From Rhizobium sp. Root708 (GTDB lineage Bacteria; Pseudomonadota; Alphaproteobacteria; Rhizobiales; Rhizobiaceae): a stretch of 47,192 nt of DNA. Location of the stretch: assembly GCF_001429725.1 (NCBI RefSeq), contig NZ_LMHV01000011.1, forward strand, positions 25,118 to 72,309, written 5' to 3'. How positions within the stretch are numbered: position 1 is the stretch's first letter; every line of letters begins with the position of its first letter. This document shows, in pieces, positions 9,803 to 18,677 of this stretch. The translations under genes were made by a program, and so were the position numbers. The notes beneath the pieces are model-generated. The model searched no databases. It was not told the DNA's origin and saw only the letters and a program-made list of their open reading frames with translations.

Positions 9803-10088
9803 GCCGCCGAGCAAAACCCTTCCGACCGACGCAATGTCGATAACTGCGCTACCCATGACGATGCCCTCAGCGAGCTGCGGTAACCTCGATATGGGTTCCA
9901 AAGTCGTCATCATTCGCAGTTTCGATTTATCGAGCTCGCGTTCAAACGGCCTCCAGGCTGCAAGCCGTTGCTCGATCGGTGCGACAACAGAATCTACCCT
10001 GATCAGCGCGACGCGTAGCAAGATATGCGGGAAGACCAGCCTGTTAAACCTCCGTTGTGTCATATGTATGCGTGCAGACTGACGAACG

Positions 10089-11093
10089 TCACGCCGTGGC
10101 GAGTGTCCGAGCCGGAGGATCTTTCGCTGCCGTCGTCGCGGACGGCCGGAATCTGTGCCGGTATTCGACTGGGGTCACATTTATCCGCCGCATGAACGCG
10201 CGCCGCAAACCAGTCTGATCCGCGAAGCCGCACAGGCTTGCCACTCTCTTCAACGGCGTGTCGCTTTCCTCGAGGATTCGTCGAGCTGCCTCCACGCGGG
10301 CGGCCTCGACATAGTCGCCGGGGGTCATCTGGGTTTCTCGTTTGAACGTCCTTGCGAAGTTGCGGGCGCTCATCCCGATGCGCGCCGCCAGTGTCTCGAC
10401 GGCGAGGTCGCCCGCTATGTTGTCTACAATCCATTGAGTGATGTCGCGGATCGGACCGATTTCGGCCGCCTGTGCCTCGAGCTGCACGCTGAACTGCGAC
10501 TGGCCCCCTGGACGCTGGAGGAAAAGGATCAGTTCCTTGGCGACCCGCAAGGCGATACTGCGACCGAAATCTTCTTCCACAAGCGCGAGCGCCAGATCCA
10601 TGCTGGCCGTAACGCCGGCGCTTGTATAGATCGGCCCGTCCTTCACGAAGATCGTGTTGGGCTCGAGCCTGACGGTCGGAAACGTGCTGGCAAGCCGTGC
10701 CGTCGAGTTCCAATGTGTCGTGGCGCGGCGCCCGTCCAACAGCCCCGCCTTCCCGAGGAGGAAGGCGCCAGTGCATATCGAGGCAAGACGGCGGACATGA
10801 CGTGACTCACGGATTATCCACTGCAACAACTCTCGATGGTCCTCGTACTGGCGCACGCCGGGGCTGCCGGCAATCAGCAGCGTGTCGAAGCCTTCCAACG
10901 TGCCCTCGATCGACATGTCCGGCAGAAATCGAGTGCCGTTAAGGGCGGTCACGGGATCCATCGTCAGCGCCACGATGTCCACGCGATATCCGGAGCGCTC
11001 CTTCAGAAGCCTCGTAGCCTCCGAGAACACATCCATCGGCCCCGCCACGTCGAGCATTTGAACGCCGGGGATCGTGAGTATCGCAATGCGCAT
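10089..11093 (-). CDS. GlxA-type transcriptional regulator (DJ-1/PfpI domain plus AraC HTH)
   Basis: The 334-residue protein has an N-terminal DJ-1/PfpI-like domain (residues 1-170) with FDTLLIAGSPGV and the nucleophile-elbow-like SICTGAFLLGKAGLLDGRRA. A C-terminal AraC-type double HTH (about 220-315) follows, with ARIGMSARNFARTFKRET and SLCGFADQTGLRRAF. Members regulate catabolic or stress genes; the amidase-like domain is thought to sense a ligand. I chose the ATG at 11093 because AGGGGGC sits five bases upstream; the frame is open 12 codons further. It lies 50 bp behind the mug-like gene in the same direction and is probably the last gene of the ilvB-mug-glxA unit. Confidence 0.88.
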   Translation of the reverse strand: MRIAILTIPGVQMLDVAGPMDVFSEATRLLKERSGYRVDIVALTMDPVTALNGTRFLPDMSIEGTLEGFDTLLIAGSPGVRQYEDHRELLQWIIRESRHVRRLASICTGAFLLGKAGLLDGRRATTHWNSTARLASTFPTVRLEPNTIFVKDGPIYTSAGVTASMDLALALVEEDFGRSIALRVAKELILFLQRPGGQSQFSVQLEAQAAEIGPIRDITQWIVDNIAGDLAVETLAARIGMSARNFARTFKRETQMTPGDYVEAARVEAARRILEESDTPLKRVASLCGFADQTGLRRAFMRRINVTPVEYRHRFRPSATTAAKDPPARTLATA

Positions 11094-11143
11094 GGTTTGC
11101 CCCCTGCCTATGGCCGCTGGCAGGCTCAAGGCCGTCTCAGCGG

Positions 11144-11683
11144 CTAAAGTTTCGATCTTAGGTCGCGGTATTGACGGGTCAAGCGATCCAAATCAAACGC
11201 CCTGTTGAGGCCGCTTGGATTCGGAAGTATCCATGTCCTCGCTCCCGCGAAAACTTCACTCTGCGGCCCCCAATCGCAATCACCGCGGCCGCTGATTGCC
11301 GCAAACGCCGCCTTTCCCAAGAACGCGAGATTGCTCGGCGAGAAATTCCTTATCTTTGCCTCCAGTTCGGGCACCGCTTTCACATAATCATCGGCGATCA
11401 ATTCGGCTGCGCTCCTCGTTGCTCTCTCAACGGCCGCAGTTATTCCGCAGCCATAGAGAAGCAGTTCCTGCTCCTCTTCAGCCTTCAATAGCCGAGGGGT
11501 GAACCCGGCCAGATGCAGTACTCGCCAAAAGCGATTCGTCGGTGACGAGAAGTTATGGCCATCCCGCTCGGCGGTGGTCGCCGGATTGAGTCCGCAGAAG
11601 ACAACCTGCAGACCGATCGCCAGAACGTCGGACCGCCCCCCGTTCCGAGGGAAGGCCGCACCGGTATCGAGATCAACCCTCAT
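11144..11683 (-). CDS. mug: G/U mismatch-specific DNA glycosylase (Mug family)
   Basis: Mug/TDG enzymes excise uracil and ethenocytosine from mismatched DNA. The 179-residue product matches the family from end to end: the catalytic-site motif VVFCGLNPATTA, then SSPTNRFWRVLHLAGF, LLYGCGITAAVERAT, LAFLGKAAFAAI and the intercalation-loop motif LPNPSGLNRAF. The second residue pair after GLNP differs from E. coli (GINPGLSS), as is common in the alphaproteobacterial branch. The ATG at 11683 follows the ilvB stop by four bases, suggesting translational coupling; an alternative GTG at 11701 would overlap ilvB. A repair glycosylase in an ilvB/regulator unit is an odd partner. Confidence 0.87.
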   Translation of the reverse strand: MRVDLDTGAAFPRNGGRSDVLAIGLQVVFCGLNPATTAERDGHNFSSPTNRFWRVLHLAGFTPRLLKAEEEQELLLYGCGITAAVERATRSAAELIADDYVKAVPELEAKIRNFSPSNLAFLGKAAFAAISGRGDCDWGPQSEVFAGARTWILPNPSGLNRAFDLDRLTRQYRDLRSKL

Positions 11684-11687
11684 ACGA

Positions 11688-13490
11688 TCACACCAGCGCA
11701 CGACCCTCGGCGGAGATCACCGAGCCCATGTCCACGACTTCGTCCGACAGGATCATTTCGTTGTGAGGCCTTCCCGACGGGATCATCGGTAAGCAGTTCT
11801 CGGTTTTCTCGACCCGGCAATCGAAGATTACGGGACCGGGAGTATTCAGCATTTCAATGATCTTGCCGTCCAGCTCCTTTGGTTTTTCCGCCCGAATGCC
11901 TACTGCGCCGTACGCCTCGGCCAGCTTCACGAAATCCGGAAGGCTCTCCGAATAGGAATGGCTATAGCGCTCGTCGTGCAGCAGCTCCTGCCATTGCCGG
12001 ATCATTCCCATATATTCGTTGTTGAGAATGAATATCTTGATCGGGAGCCGGTACTGAGCGGCAGTGGACATCTCCTGCATGTTCATCAGGATCGAGGCCT
12101 CGCCGGCGATATCTATGACGGTGCTGTCGGGATGGGCGAGCTGGACGCCGATCGCTGCCGGCAGGCCATAGCCCATCGTACCGAGCCCGCCCGATGTCAT
12201 CCACCGGTTCGGTTCGCTCAGATGGAAGAACTGCGCCGCCCACATTTGGTGCTGCCCGACTTCGGTCGTGACGTAGACGTCGCGATCGAGTGTCAGCGCG
12301 CGCAGGCGCTCAAGCGCATATTGCGGCTTGATAACCTCCGAGGAATTGCGATAGCCGAAAGCTTTGCGGTCGCGCCAAACGTTGATCTGCTTCCACCAGG
12401 GGGCAAGCCGATCCCTGCGATCTTCCTGACGCTGGCCTGGCCACGCGGCGATCAGGTCTTCCAGAACGGAAAGAGCGTCGCCGACTATACCAACGTCGAC
12501 GGGAACAATCTTTCCTATGGACGAAGGGTCGATATCGACGTGTATCTTTCGTGATCCCGGAGAGAAGGCGTCGAGGCGCCCCGTCACGCGATCATCGAAC
12601 CGGGCGCCGAGGCAGAGCATGACGTCGCAGTCATGCATCGCATGATTGGCCTCGTATGCACCGTGCATACCAGGCATCCCGAGCCATAGATCGTCGGAGG
12701 CGGGAAACGCACCCAGTCCCATCAAGGTGGACGTGACCGGGGCTCCAACCAGGGCAGCAAATTCCCGCAGCCGTTGGCTAGCCCTTGGTCCAGAATTGAT
12801 GACGCCGCCGCCGGTGTAGAGGATCGGTCGTTTCGCCTCGGAGAGAAGTCGTAGCGCCTCCATGATCAAGACCGGATTCCCCTTTGTCTGGGGAGCGTAT
12901 CGATGCAATGGGATGGCTTCGTCGGGAGCAAAATAGCGTCCGCGAGCGACCTGGATGTCCTTGGGAATGTCGATCAGAACAGGACCAGGCCTCCCAGTCG
13001 TCGCAATTCGATACGCCTCGTGCATGACATGAGGGAGCTCCTCAATGCTCCTGACGAGGTAATTGTGCTTCGTGCACGACCGAGTGATGCCAATTGTATC
13101 GGCTTCCTGGAATGCGTCGGTACCAATCAGGTGGGTCGGGACCTGCCCGGTGATGACGATCAGAGGTATCGAATCCATCAGGGCATCGGCAATCCCGACG
13201 ACGGTGTTGATCGCACCCGGACCGCTCGTTACGAGGACGATGCCCGGTTTGCCGCTCGAGCGTGCATATCCCTCTGCGGCGTGGGCGGCACCTTGTTCAT
13301 GCCGTACAAGGATGTGGCGAAGCCGGGGCTCGTCCAGGAGGGCATCGTATATCGGAAGCACCGCGCCACCGGGGTACCCGAAAAGCACTTCCGCGCCTTG
13401 ATCAGCCAACGCCCGGACCACCATCGCTGCGCCGGTCATCTCGTCGAAGTGCTGAGCTGCGGTCGTCTTTGAATTGATATTGATCGTCAT
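11688..13490 (-). CDS. ilvB: Acetolactate synthase large subunit (ThDP-dependent)
   Basis: It condenses two pyruvates, or pyruvate and 2-oxobutyrate, in the first common step of branched-chain amino-acid synthesis. The 600-residue product has the ThDP-activating glutamate in VRHEQGAAHAAEGYARS (Glu65), the FAD/central domain (GLGAFPASDDLWLGMPGMHG) and the C-terminal ThDP motif IDIAGEASILMNMQEMS followed by ILNNEYMGMIRQWQ. The GEAS variant of the GDG motif is, as I recall, common in rhizobial AHAS. The start at 13490 (MTININS) fits the family; the frame is open 30 codons upstream. No ilvH regulatory subunit gene is near, so it may be feedback-insensitive or borrow a subunit. A 7+7 inverted repeat lies at 13559-13574 in the leader. 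Confidence 0.9.
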   Translation of the reverse strand: MTININSKTTAAQHFDEMTGAAMVVRALADQGAEVLFGYPGGAVLPIYDALLDEPRLRHILVRHEQGAAHAAEGYARSSGKPGIVLVTSGPGAINTVVGIADALMDSIPLIVITGQVPTHLIGTDAFQEADTIGITRSCTKHNYLVRSIEELPHVMHEAYRIATTGRPGPVLIDIPKDIQVARGRYFAPDEAIPLHRYAPQTKGNPVLIMEALRLLSEAKRPILYTGGGVINSGPRASQRLREFAALVGAPVTSTLMGLGAFPASDDLWLGMPGMHGAYEANHAMHDCDVMLCLGARFDDRVTGRLDAFSPGSRKIHVDIDPSSIGKIVPVDVGIVGDALSVLEDLIAAWPGQRQEDRRDRLAPWWKQINVWRDRKAFGYRNSSEVIKPQYALERLRALTLDRDVYVTTEVGQHQMWAAQFFHLSEPNRWMTSGGLGTMGYGLPAAIGVQLAHPDSTVIDIAGEASILMNMQEMSTAAQYRLPIKIFILNNEYMGMIRQWQELLHDERYSHSYSESLPDFVKLAEAYGAVGIRAEKPKELDGKIIEMLNTPGPVIFDCRVEKTENCLPMIPSGRPHNEMILSDEVVDMGSVISAEGRALV

Positions 13491-13558
13491 GATAGGGTCC
13501 AGTCTTAGTGCCAAGGCTCTAGGTTTTACCGAACCAATATAGGTACGCGGCACCTGTC

Positions 13559-13574
13559 CGGAATCTCGATTCCG
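13559..13574. promoter_or_regulatory. Inverted repeat upstream of ilvB
   Basis: Seven-base perfect arms CGGAATC and GATTCCG are separated by two bases. It lies 69 bp ahead of the ilvB start and behind the TetR gene, so it could be an operator or a short hairpin in the ilvB leader. No matching site was noticed elsewhere in the window. Confidence 0.4.
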
Positions 13575-13658
13575 TAGCAAAAACGGACAATCCGACGTCG
13601 TTTACGGCCATCGGTTCCGACTAGTATCGATGATCTCGCCGACACCACCAGTTCAGCG

Positions 13659-14267
13659 CTAGCTGCTGCGCCGAACCTCTGCAATCTGCATCATCACCGA
13701 CCGTATGACACCTTCGTCATGTAGCTCGCCGACCAGCAGCTTGTACCAGCTAAATCCAACCCAGAGCGCGACCTTGGCAGCCACCTCGTCGGCTTGCAGC
13801 TCCCCGCGGACCGCCGCGCTGTTCAACATCCGTCGTACGTCGGCGGTACGATCGGGAAGAAACCTGTCCCGCAACGCACTCAGCGCTTCCGGTGTGCCCT
13901 GTGCCTCGGCGATAAGACCGCGAAGTGCCGCCCCGGCGGGGTGAGACGCCCAGAAACGCCACAGGCTGGTGGTGTATTGCTCAAGCTCATCAATCAAGTT
14001 CCCGTTCTCTGGAACAGGGACGAAGGTCGAGCGCTCGGTGGTGTAGATCGCGATGAAAAGGTCCGCTTTGGTCGGATACCAGCGATAGATGGTGGTTTTT
14101 CCGGCACCTGCCCGACGGGCGACCTCATCGACGGAAAACCCCGCGTAGCCTCTCTCCGATATCAGATCCCTGGCAGCGGCGAGAACCGCAGTTTCGGTTT
14201 CCGGATTGCGACGCGATCCGATGGACGTTCGCTTCTTGGCGGGGACGGGTGTCGGCTTCGTGATCAT
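13659..14267 (-). CDS. TetR-family transcriptional regulator
   Basis: A 202-residue TetR/AcrR-type repressor. The N-terminal HTH (about residues 25-70) reads AVLAAARDLISERGYAGFSV, then EVARRAGAGKTTIYRWYPTKADL, the typical three-helix DNA-binding domain. The C-terminal ligand domain has the TetR_C pattern with RFWASHPAGAALRGLIAEAQ. The start at 14267 (MITKPTPVPAKKR) gives the usual short basic lead; the frame is open much further upstream without family sequence, and no strong ribosome binding site is seen. It lies between the SnoaL-like gene and ilvB in the array headed by the HlyD/MFS efflux genes, so it is the best local candidate for the palindrome at 20093-20108. Confidence 0.85.
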   Translation of the reverse strand: MITKPTPVPAKKRTSIGSRRNPETETAVLAAARDLISERGYAGFSVDEVARRAGAGKTTIYRWYPTKADLFIAIYTTERSTFVPVPENGNLIDELEQYTTSLWRFWASHPAGAALRGLIAEAQGTPEALSALRDRFLPDRTADVRRMLNSAAVRGELQADEVAAKVALWVGFSWYKLLVGELHDEGVIRSVMMQIAEVRRSS

Positions 14268-14314
14268 TGGGAAGGCGTAGCGCAACTTCGTAGCTCCGAT
14301 CAACAACGAATACG

Positions 14315-14695
14315 CTAGGACCGGTCGACCAGATGAGCCCGCGACGCTGACGGCTCGAAAGGACCTGCGAAGTACTGCGTTTCCCTCGCCACGAAGCCGT
14401 TCGCGAACTCCATTATGCTTACTGCGTAAGAAGGTACGTCGTCGTAGGACAGGACGAACTCCGTCACCCACAGGTTCCCGTTGCCCAGGATGCGCTGGAC
14501 GGAGAAGCGCTTCCTGTTCGGCTGAACGAAGCGGCTTTCCTGGATCTTTCTGCGCCCGCTTATGCGCTCTCCAGACTGAGGATACTCGAGCACAGCATTC
14601 TCCTGGTAGATTTCATGCTCGAGCTCGAAATTCCCGGCGTCCGAAGCCGCCCAGTGTCGTTCGAGCGCGAGCCTTAGTTCCCGGTCCTCGATCAT
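14315..14695 (-). CDS. SnoaL-like / NTF2-fold protein
   Basis: The 126-residue protein has the NTF2-like (SnoaL) cone-fold pattern: an N-terminal helix (LRLALERHWAASDAGNFELE), EIYQENAVLEYPQSGERISG, and a C-terminal sheet ending QYFAGPFEPSASRAHLVDRS. Members bind small molecules or act as accessory isomerases/cyclases; no catalytic residue can be assigned here. It sits 41 bp after the aldo/keto reductase gene and 47 bp before the TetR gene on the same strand, so it is probably co-transcribed. Confidence 0.75.
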   Translation of the reverse strand: MIEDRELRLALERHWAASDAGNFELEHEIYQENAVLEYPQSGERISGRRKIQESRFVQPNRKRFSVQRILGNGNLWVTEFVLSYDDVPSYAVSIMEFANGFVARETQYFAGPFEPSASRAHLVDRS

Positions 14696-14736
14696 CGACG
14701 TTGCCTCCGCAAAGTTCTTCAGATCTCATCTGCCGC

Positions 14737-15684
14737 TTATACGCCAGAAGCTCGGGGAATGAAGCCTGGAACACCCGTGTCGACCACGCCATTGAAGCGG
14801 ATGTTCGTTGTTATGTGGTCGCGCATCTGATGCATCGCGTCCTCCGGCAAAGTGGAGAAACCGAAGTTCTCGCCGATCCGCTTTGGGTTCACCGACGTCG
14901 TAAGGAATGCCGTCCCCCGCTGGGCGGCCCAGGCCAGTGCGACTTGAGCCGGCGTCTGACCCGTGCGGTCGGCGATCGTGGTCACGACTGGGTCCGCGAG
15001 CAGGTTCGGAACCATCCCATGGCCGAGAGCCGCAAAAGCCAGAAGAACAATGCCATGCTCCTGGCAGTATTCCAGCAACTCCCACTCGGGCAGATATGGA
15101 TGCGCTTCCACCTGCACGGTGGCAGGCTTGATCCGCGCCGCTTCGACGATCTCCTTGAGCTTTTCGAGCGATATGTCGGAAAGACCTATCGACCGACACC
15201 GCCCGCTATCCACGAGCTCCTCCAGCGCGCGCCAGGTATCGATCAGCTTGACCCCCGGATCATAAATGACGTGTCCATACTCGTCTCGCGGGTCTTTCTC
15301 CTCACCTGGGAGAAACGCGAAAGGCGTATGTATGAGATAGGCATCGACGTAATCGACGTTCAGGCGGCGGCAACTGGCGTCAAACGCCGGTCGTACTCGT
15401 TCCGGCCGATGATTTGTGTTCCAGAGCTTCGTGGTGACAAAAAGCTCCTCACGGCGCAGGGTACCCGCCGCAATGGCTTCGCTGAATGCCGCGCCAACCG
15501 CTTCCTCGTTCAGATATCGTTCGGCGCAGTCGAAATGACGGAAACCTGCCGAAAGGGCCAATTTGACCGCCTCGTTCGTCGCGACCGCGTCGGGAATGAG
15601 CGTTCCGAACCCGGCGACCGGAATTGCACCAGTGCCATGAGAAAGGGGAATCTTCTTGAAGCGGAGCATATCTGTGGTTGTCAT
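14737..15684 (-). CDS. Aldo/keto reductase
   Basis: This is an NAD(P)H-dependent TIM-barrel reductase of 315 residues. The catalytic tetrad is complete: Asp52 and Tyr57 in HFDCAERYLNEEAVG, Lys86 in FVTTKLWNTNH and His119 in AYLIHTPF. Cofactor-side motifs SIGLSDISLEKL, QVEAHPYLPE and the late SVNPKRIGENF are present. The start at 15684 is supported by AAGGA seven bases upstream. It would reduce aldehydes or ketones; the substrate cannot be read from sequence. It lies downstream of the efflux and cyclase genes in the minus-strand array. Confidence 0.9.
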   Translation of the reverse strand: MTTTDMLRFKKIPLSHGTGAIPVAGFGTLIPDAVATNEAVKLALSAGFRHFDCAERYLNEEAVGAAFSEAIAAGTLRREELFVTTKLWNTNHRPERVRPAFDASCRRLNVDYVDAYLIHTPFAFLPGEEKDPRDEYGHVIYDPGVKLIDTWRALEELVDSGRCRSIGLSDISLEKLKEIVEAARIKPATVQVEAHPYLPEWELLEYCQEHGIVLLAFAALGHGMVPNLLADPVVTTIADRTGQTPAQVALAWAAQRGTAFLTTSVNPKRIGENFGFSTLPEDAMHQMRDHITTNIRFNGVVDTGVPGFIPRASGV

Positions 15685-15819
15685 TTGCCAATCCTTCGTT
15701 TGGGCACGAGCATTCCCGTTTCGCCTAAGCAAGACCAACCGCGATCAGATCACGCGAGTTCCCTTGTAAAACGGCGATGTTCCCCGGCCTATTGTACCTT
15801 GGTGTCAGCACGCTTCCGC

Positions 15820-17062
15820 TCATGCGGCGCGATCCCCTGCGGGCATCATGCCGGTTTCGCGGGGAGCGCCGTCGACGGTCATTGTGAAGAGTTCCTGAGC
15901 GCGGCTGACGCCCCTTAAGACGTGGGATCCGATCGATATCAGCCCGTAGGCCTCTGGAGCCGAAACAAGCGCGGTAAACGGCGCCGACATGAGGAATTTG
16001 TGCTGAAGGGGCCGACAGAGCGAAGCAATTCGACTGACCTCGTTGGATCACGGTGAAGTCGAGCCGGTCCTCGCTGCCGATGTTCCCGTAGAACACGTCT
16101 CCGACATGGAGCCCGAGATAGACATCGGTGACGGGACGGCCCTGCGCACCGCGTCGCGCGTTAAGGTCGATCAGCCGCTTGTCGAGCAGTTCGCGAGCAA
16201 ACAATACTGCTGCGCAGGTTCGGCTGGCAATCTCGCCCCTGAACATTGCGAGTGTCCCATCGCCCATAAGCTTGAGGACTTCGCCGCCCGCCTGCCTGAT
16301 CGACGAGATCACGGCGTCGGAGTAGTCGTTAAGCAAGGGGATGATCTCTTCGGGATCGATTGTATCCGAGATCCGGGTGAAGTTAGCCAGGTCCGAAAAC
16401 CATAACGCCGCAGAGATACGCTCGCTTCTCCCGCGCGTGATCCTTCCGTGCAAGACCTGACTTGCTGCATCCTCGCCGAGGTAGACCTTCGCGATCGTGG
16501 AGGCGACCCCACTGACAACCACACATTTGACCGCCAATGCCAGGCACGGCAGCAGGTCGCGCAGCGCCTGCACGTCGGCCTGCGAGAAGCCGGCCGGCGC
16601 GCGAGTCCCGAACTGAGAGAAAAAGCAGTCTATGCCGCCTATGGCATCCGGATCGTCAAAGCGGTGAGCCATGGCGATAAAATCGCTAAAGCCGTCGCGC
16701 TTCATCGTGTCGACCAGGAAGAACTCCGCGGGATCGCCATCCAGGAGCCGTCGCCGTATCTCGTTTCCGCCTGTGCTCTTGAGATGATGGAAGGCGGAGC
16801 GCTGCCAGTCGTTCTGGGCGCCGCCCTGTTTGGCGAACCCGAATTCGAAGACACGTTGCATCCATCGAGAGCGGTCCCAGCGATAGGCGCGGCGTTCGTA
16901 CACCGGATGCAGCGTGTCCATCAACGCGCTGGCCCGATCGATCTGGAGCCCACCGGCGTTGCAACGCTCGCAGAACCCGGCGAGGAGATCTTCCTCGGGC
17001 AATCCCCTCAGTCCCGACTGCATAAGCCAGTCAGTGATCTGCTTGACGTGCTCGTAGTCCAC
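15820..17062 (-). pseudogene. Class III adenylate/guanylate cyclase, broken by a small deletion in the catalytic domain
   Basis: The N-terminal region of about 200 residues resembles the partner region of soluble rhizobial cyclases. The C-terminal cyclase homology domain starts near 215 with the metal-binding WFSDLANFTRISD (Asp224) and has KLMGDGTLAMF (Asp268). After DRLDFTVI (residue 339, junction 16045/16046) the frame changes. The expected GPAV is missing, and NEVSRIASLCRPLQ continues in another frame to a stop at 15820 with the normal ending ALRGVSR-like, LFTM. The loss fits an 11-base deletion that removes the codons just before the transition-state Asn/Arg pair and shifts the frame. The current frame runs on to 15725 with unrelated sequence. 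The start is GTG at 17062 with GGAG upstream. Confidence 0.8.
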
Positions 17063-17120
17063 GGTAGCTACTCCAGATTTTGAACGGCTCGGCGAAGGCG
17101 CAACGGCCGATCGCTTCGCG

Positions 17121-18677
17121 TCAACGCGACGTTAGCGGGTGCGCGGGCGAGGGCTTCATCAACGAAACGACGATCAGGCCAACGATTGCTGCGATGAACG
17201 TGATCCAGAATCCATCAATATAGGCCAGTACGTTCGCTTCCCTTTGGACAATCGTCGCCAGCACTCCGACCCCGCGCTTCAGGGCCTCAGCCTGTGAACT
17301 GACCGGTCCGGAGCCGGAGCCAAGTTGAGCGATCGCCGAGTTCCACCCCGGCGTCGCGCCGGTGACGTGAAGACCGATCAGGTACGAGTGCAATTGCTCG
17401 CGCTGGCGCACCCAAGTCGTCATCGACGTCGCGAAGGTCTCCGAACAGATCAGTCGCATCACCTGAACGTAGGCTACGAGGGAGACGGCTCGTGCCGGGT
17501 TCACATTGCTGAACAACGTTGCCACCGCGGCAAGAAAGACAATCTCTTCTCCGAAAGTCTGCAGGATCACAATCAACCGAAATTCGGGCAAGGACCACAG
17601 GCTGGTCAATTGCGTACCAAGCCATGCCGATATTGCGAAACACGTGAAGCCGACCAGCAGCGTCGCACGTTGCTTTACCGTTCTGACCAGGGTTACGGCC
17701 GTCACGGTCGCTGCGGCAAGAAGCAGAACCGCATAAGGAGCGGTAAAGTCGCCGATCTGCTCCGGACGCAGGCGAGAGACGCTGACCAGAAAGTTCGGCT
17801 CCAGAAGCGAGCTTCCAAGGCTGGCAATCATGAAACACGCGATGGCGACGAATCCGAGCGCGATGTTTCGATTGTAGAGGATTGAAATATGAGCCCATGG
17901 CTCCCCAACCCGTGTCTCGTGCCACAGAAAGACAGCGAAGAGAAAGCCGGTGGCAAGAAGCAGCGATACGACATAGCCGGAGCGGAACCAGTCTAGGCGG
18001 TTACCCTGGTCCAACGCGAAGTAGAGCGTTGTCAAGGCGACGCCAAAGAGTGCCATCCCGCCCCAATCGGCACGGTCCAGAAGCTGGCGATCCACCTTCG
18101 ACGGTTTCCCGCCATACCAGAACAGAATGCCGATGACCGGAGCAACGAGTGCTCCCTGCCAATAAAGCCATTGCCATCCGATTGTCTGCGTATAGCTGCC
18201 CGCCGTATAGAGACCGAGGTTTTGCGCGAACGGTATTCTCAAGACGTAGAAGGAAAGAGCGAGGATCCAGTACTTTCGGTCAAGATTGCGAAAGGCCACC
18301 AGAAGCGTGGCTCCGACAAAGATGCCAAGCACGACTGCCCTTATCGCATGCAAGGTGACGAGAACTTCGAAGCTGTGCACAAAGGGAATCGCGATTGAGA
18401 TCAGCGAATAGAGAATTGACGGCCCGATCATGACCCTCTTGACGCCAAAGACGGCGATCAACCAGCCGATGCTCGGTGCAATGAGGATTTGCGGCGCGGT
18501 TGCAAAGGTGCTCAGCCACGCGCCCTCGTCGAAACTCAAACCGAAAGCGCCTCGCAGGTCGGCGAGGCCGATACTCGCCGTCCGGACGTCGAATGCGGTC
18601 AGTATAGCCGCCATGACCATGGCCACCGCTACATAACCCTGACGCGGAAGGTCGCTTGCATGACCATTCCTAGACAT
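17121..18677 (-). CDS. MFS transporter, DHA2 (EmrB-like) family
   Basis: This is a 518-residue, about 14-TM proton-driven exporter of the inner membrane. It has the DHA2 N-terminus (AAILTAFDVRTASIGLADLR), EGAWLSTFATAPQI in TM2 and IGWQWLYWQGALVAPVIGIL in the motif-C region. FDVR replaces the usual LD.T pattern. Its start overlaps the end of the HlyD adaptor gene by eight bases, a coupled arrangement like emrAB. With an outer-membrane channel it would form a tripartite drug pump; no tolC-like gene is in the window. It is likely repressed via the operator at 20093-20108. Confidence 0.9.
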   Translation of the reverse strand: MSRNGHASDLPRQGYVAVAMVMAAILTAFDVRTASIGLADLRGAFGLSFDEGAWLSTFATAPQILIAPSIGWLIAVFGVKRVMIGPSILYSLISIAIPFVHSFEVLVTLHAIRAVVLGIFVGATLLVAFRNLDRKYWILALSFYVLRIPFAQNLGLYTAGSYTQTIGWQWLYWQGALVAPVIGILFWYGGKPSKVDRQLLDRADWGGMALFGVALTTLYFALDQGNRLDWFRSGYVVSLLLATGFLFAVFLWHETRVGEPWAHISILYNRNIALGFVAIACFMIASLGSSLLEPNFLVSVSRLRPEQIGDFTAPYAVLLLAAATVTAVTLVRTVKQRATLLVGFTCFAISAWLGTQLTSLWSLPEFRLIVILQTFGEEIVFLAAVATLFSNVNPARAVSLVAYVQVMRLICSETFATSMTTWVRQREQLHSYLIGLHVTGATPGWNSAIAQLGSGSGPVSSQAEALKRGVGVLATIVQREANVLAYIDGFWITFIAAIVGLIVVSLMKPSPAHPLTSR

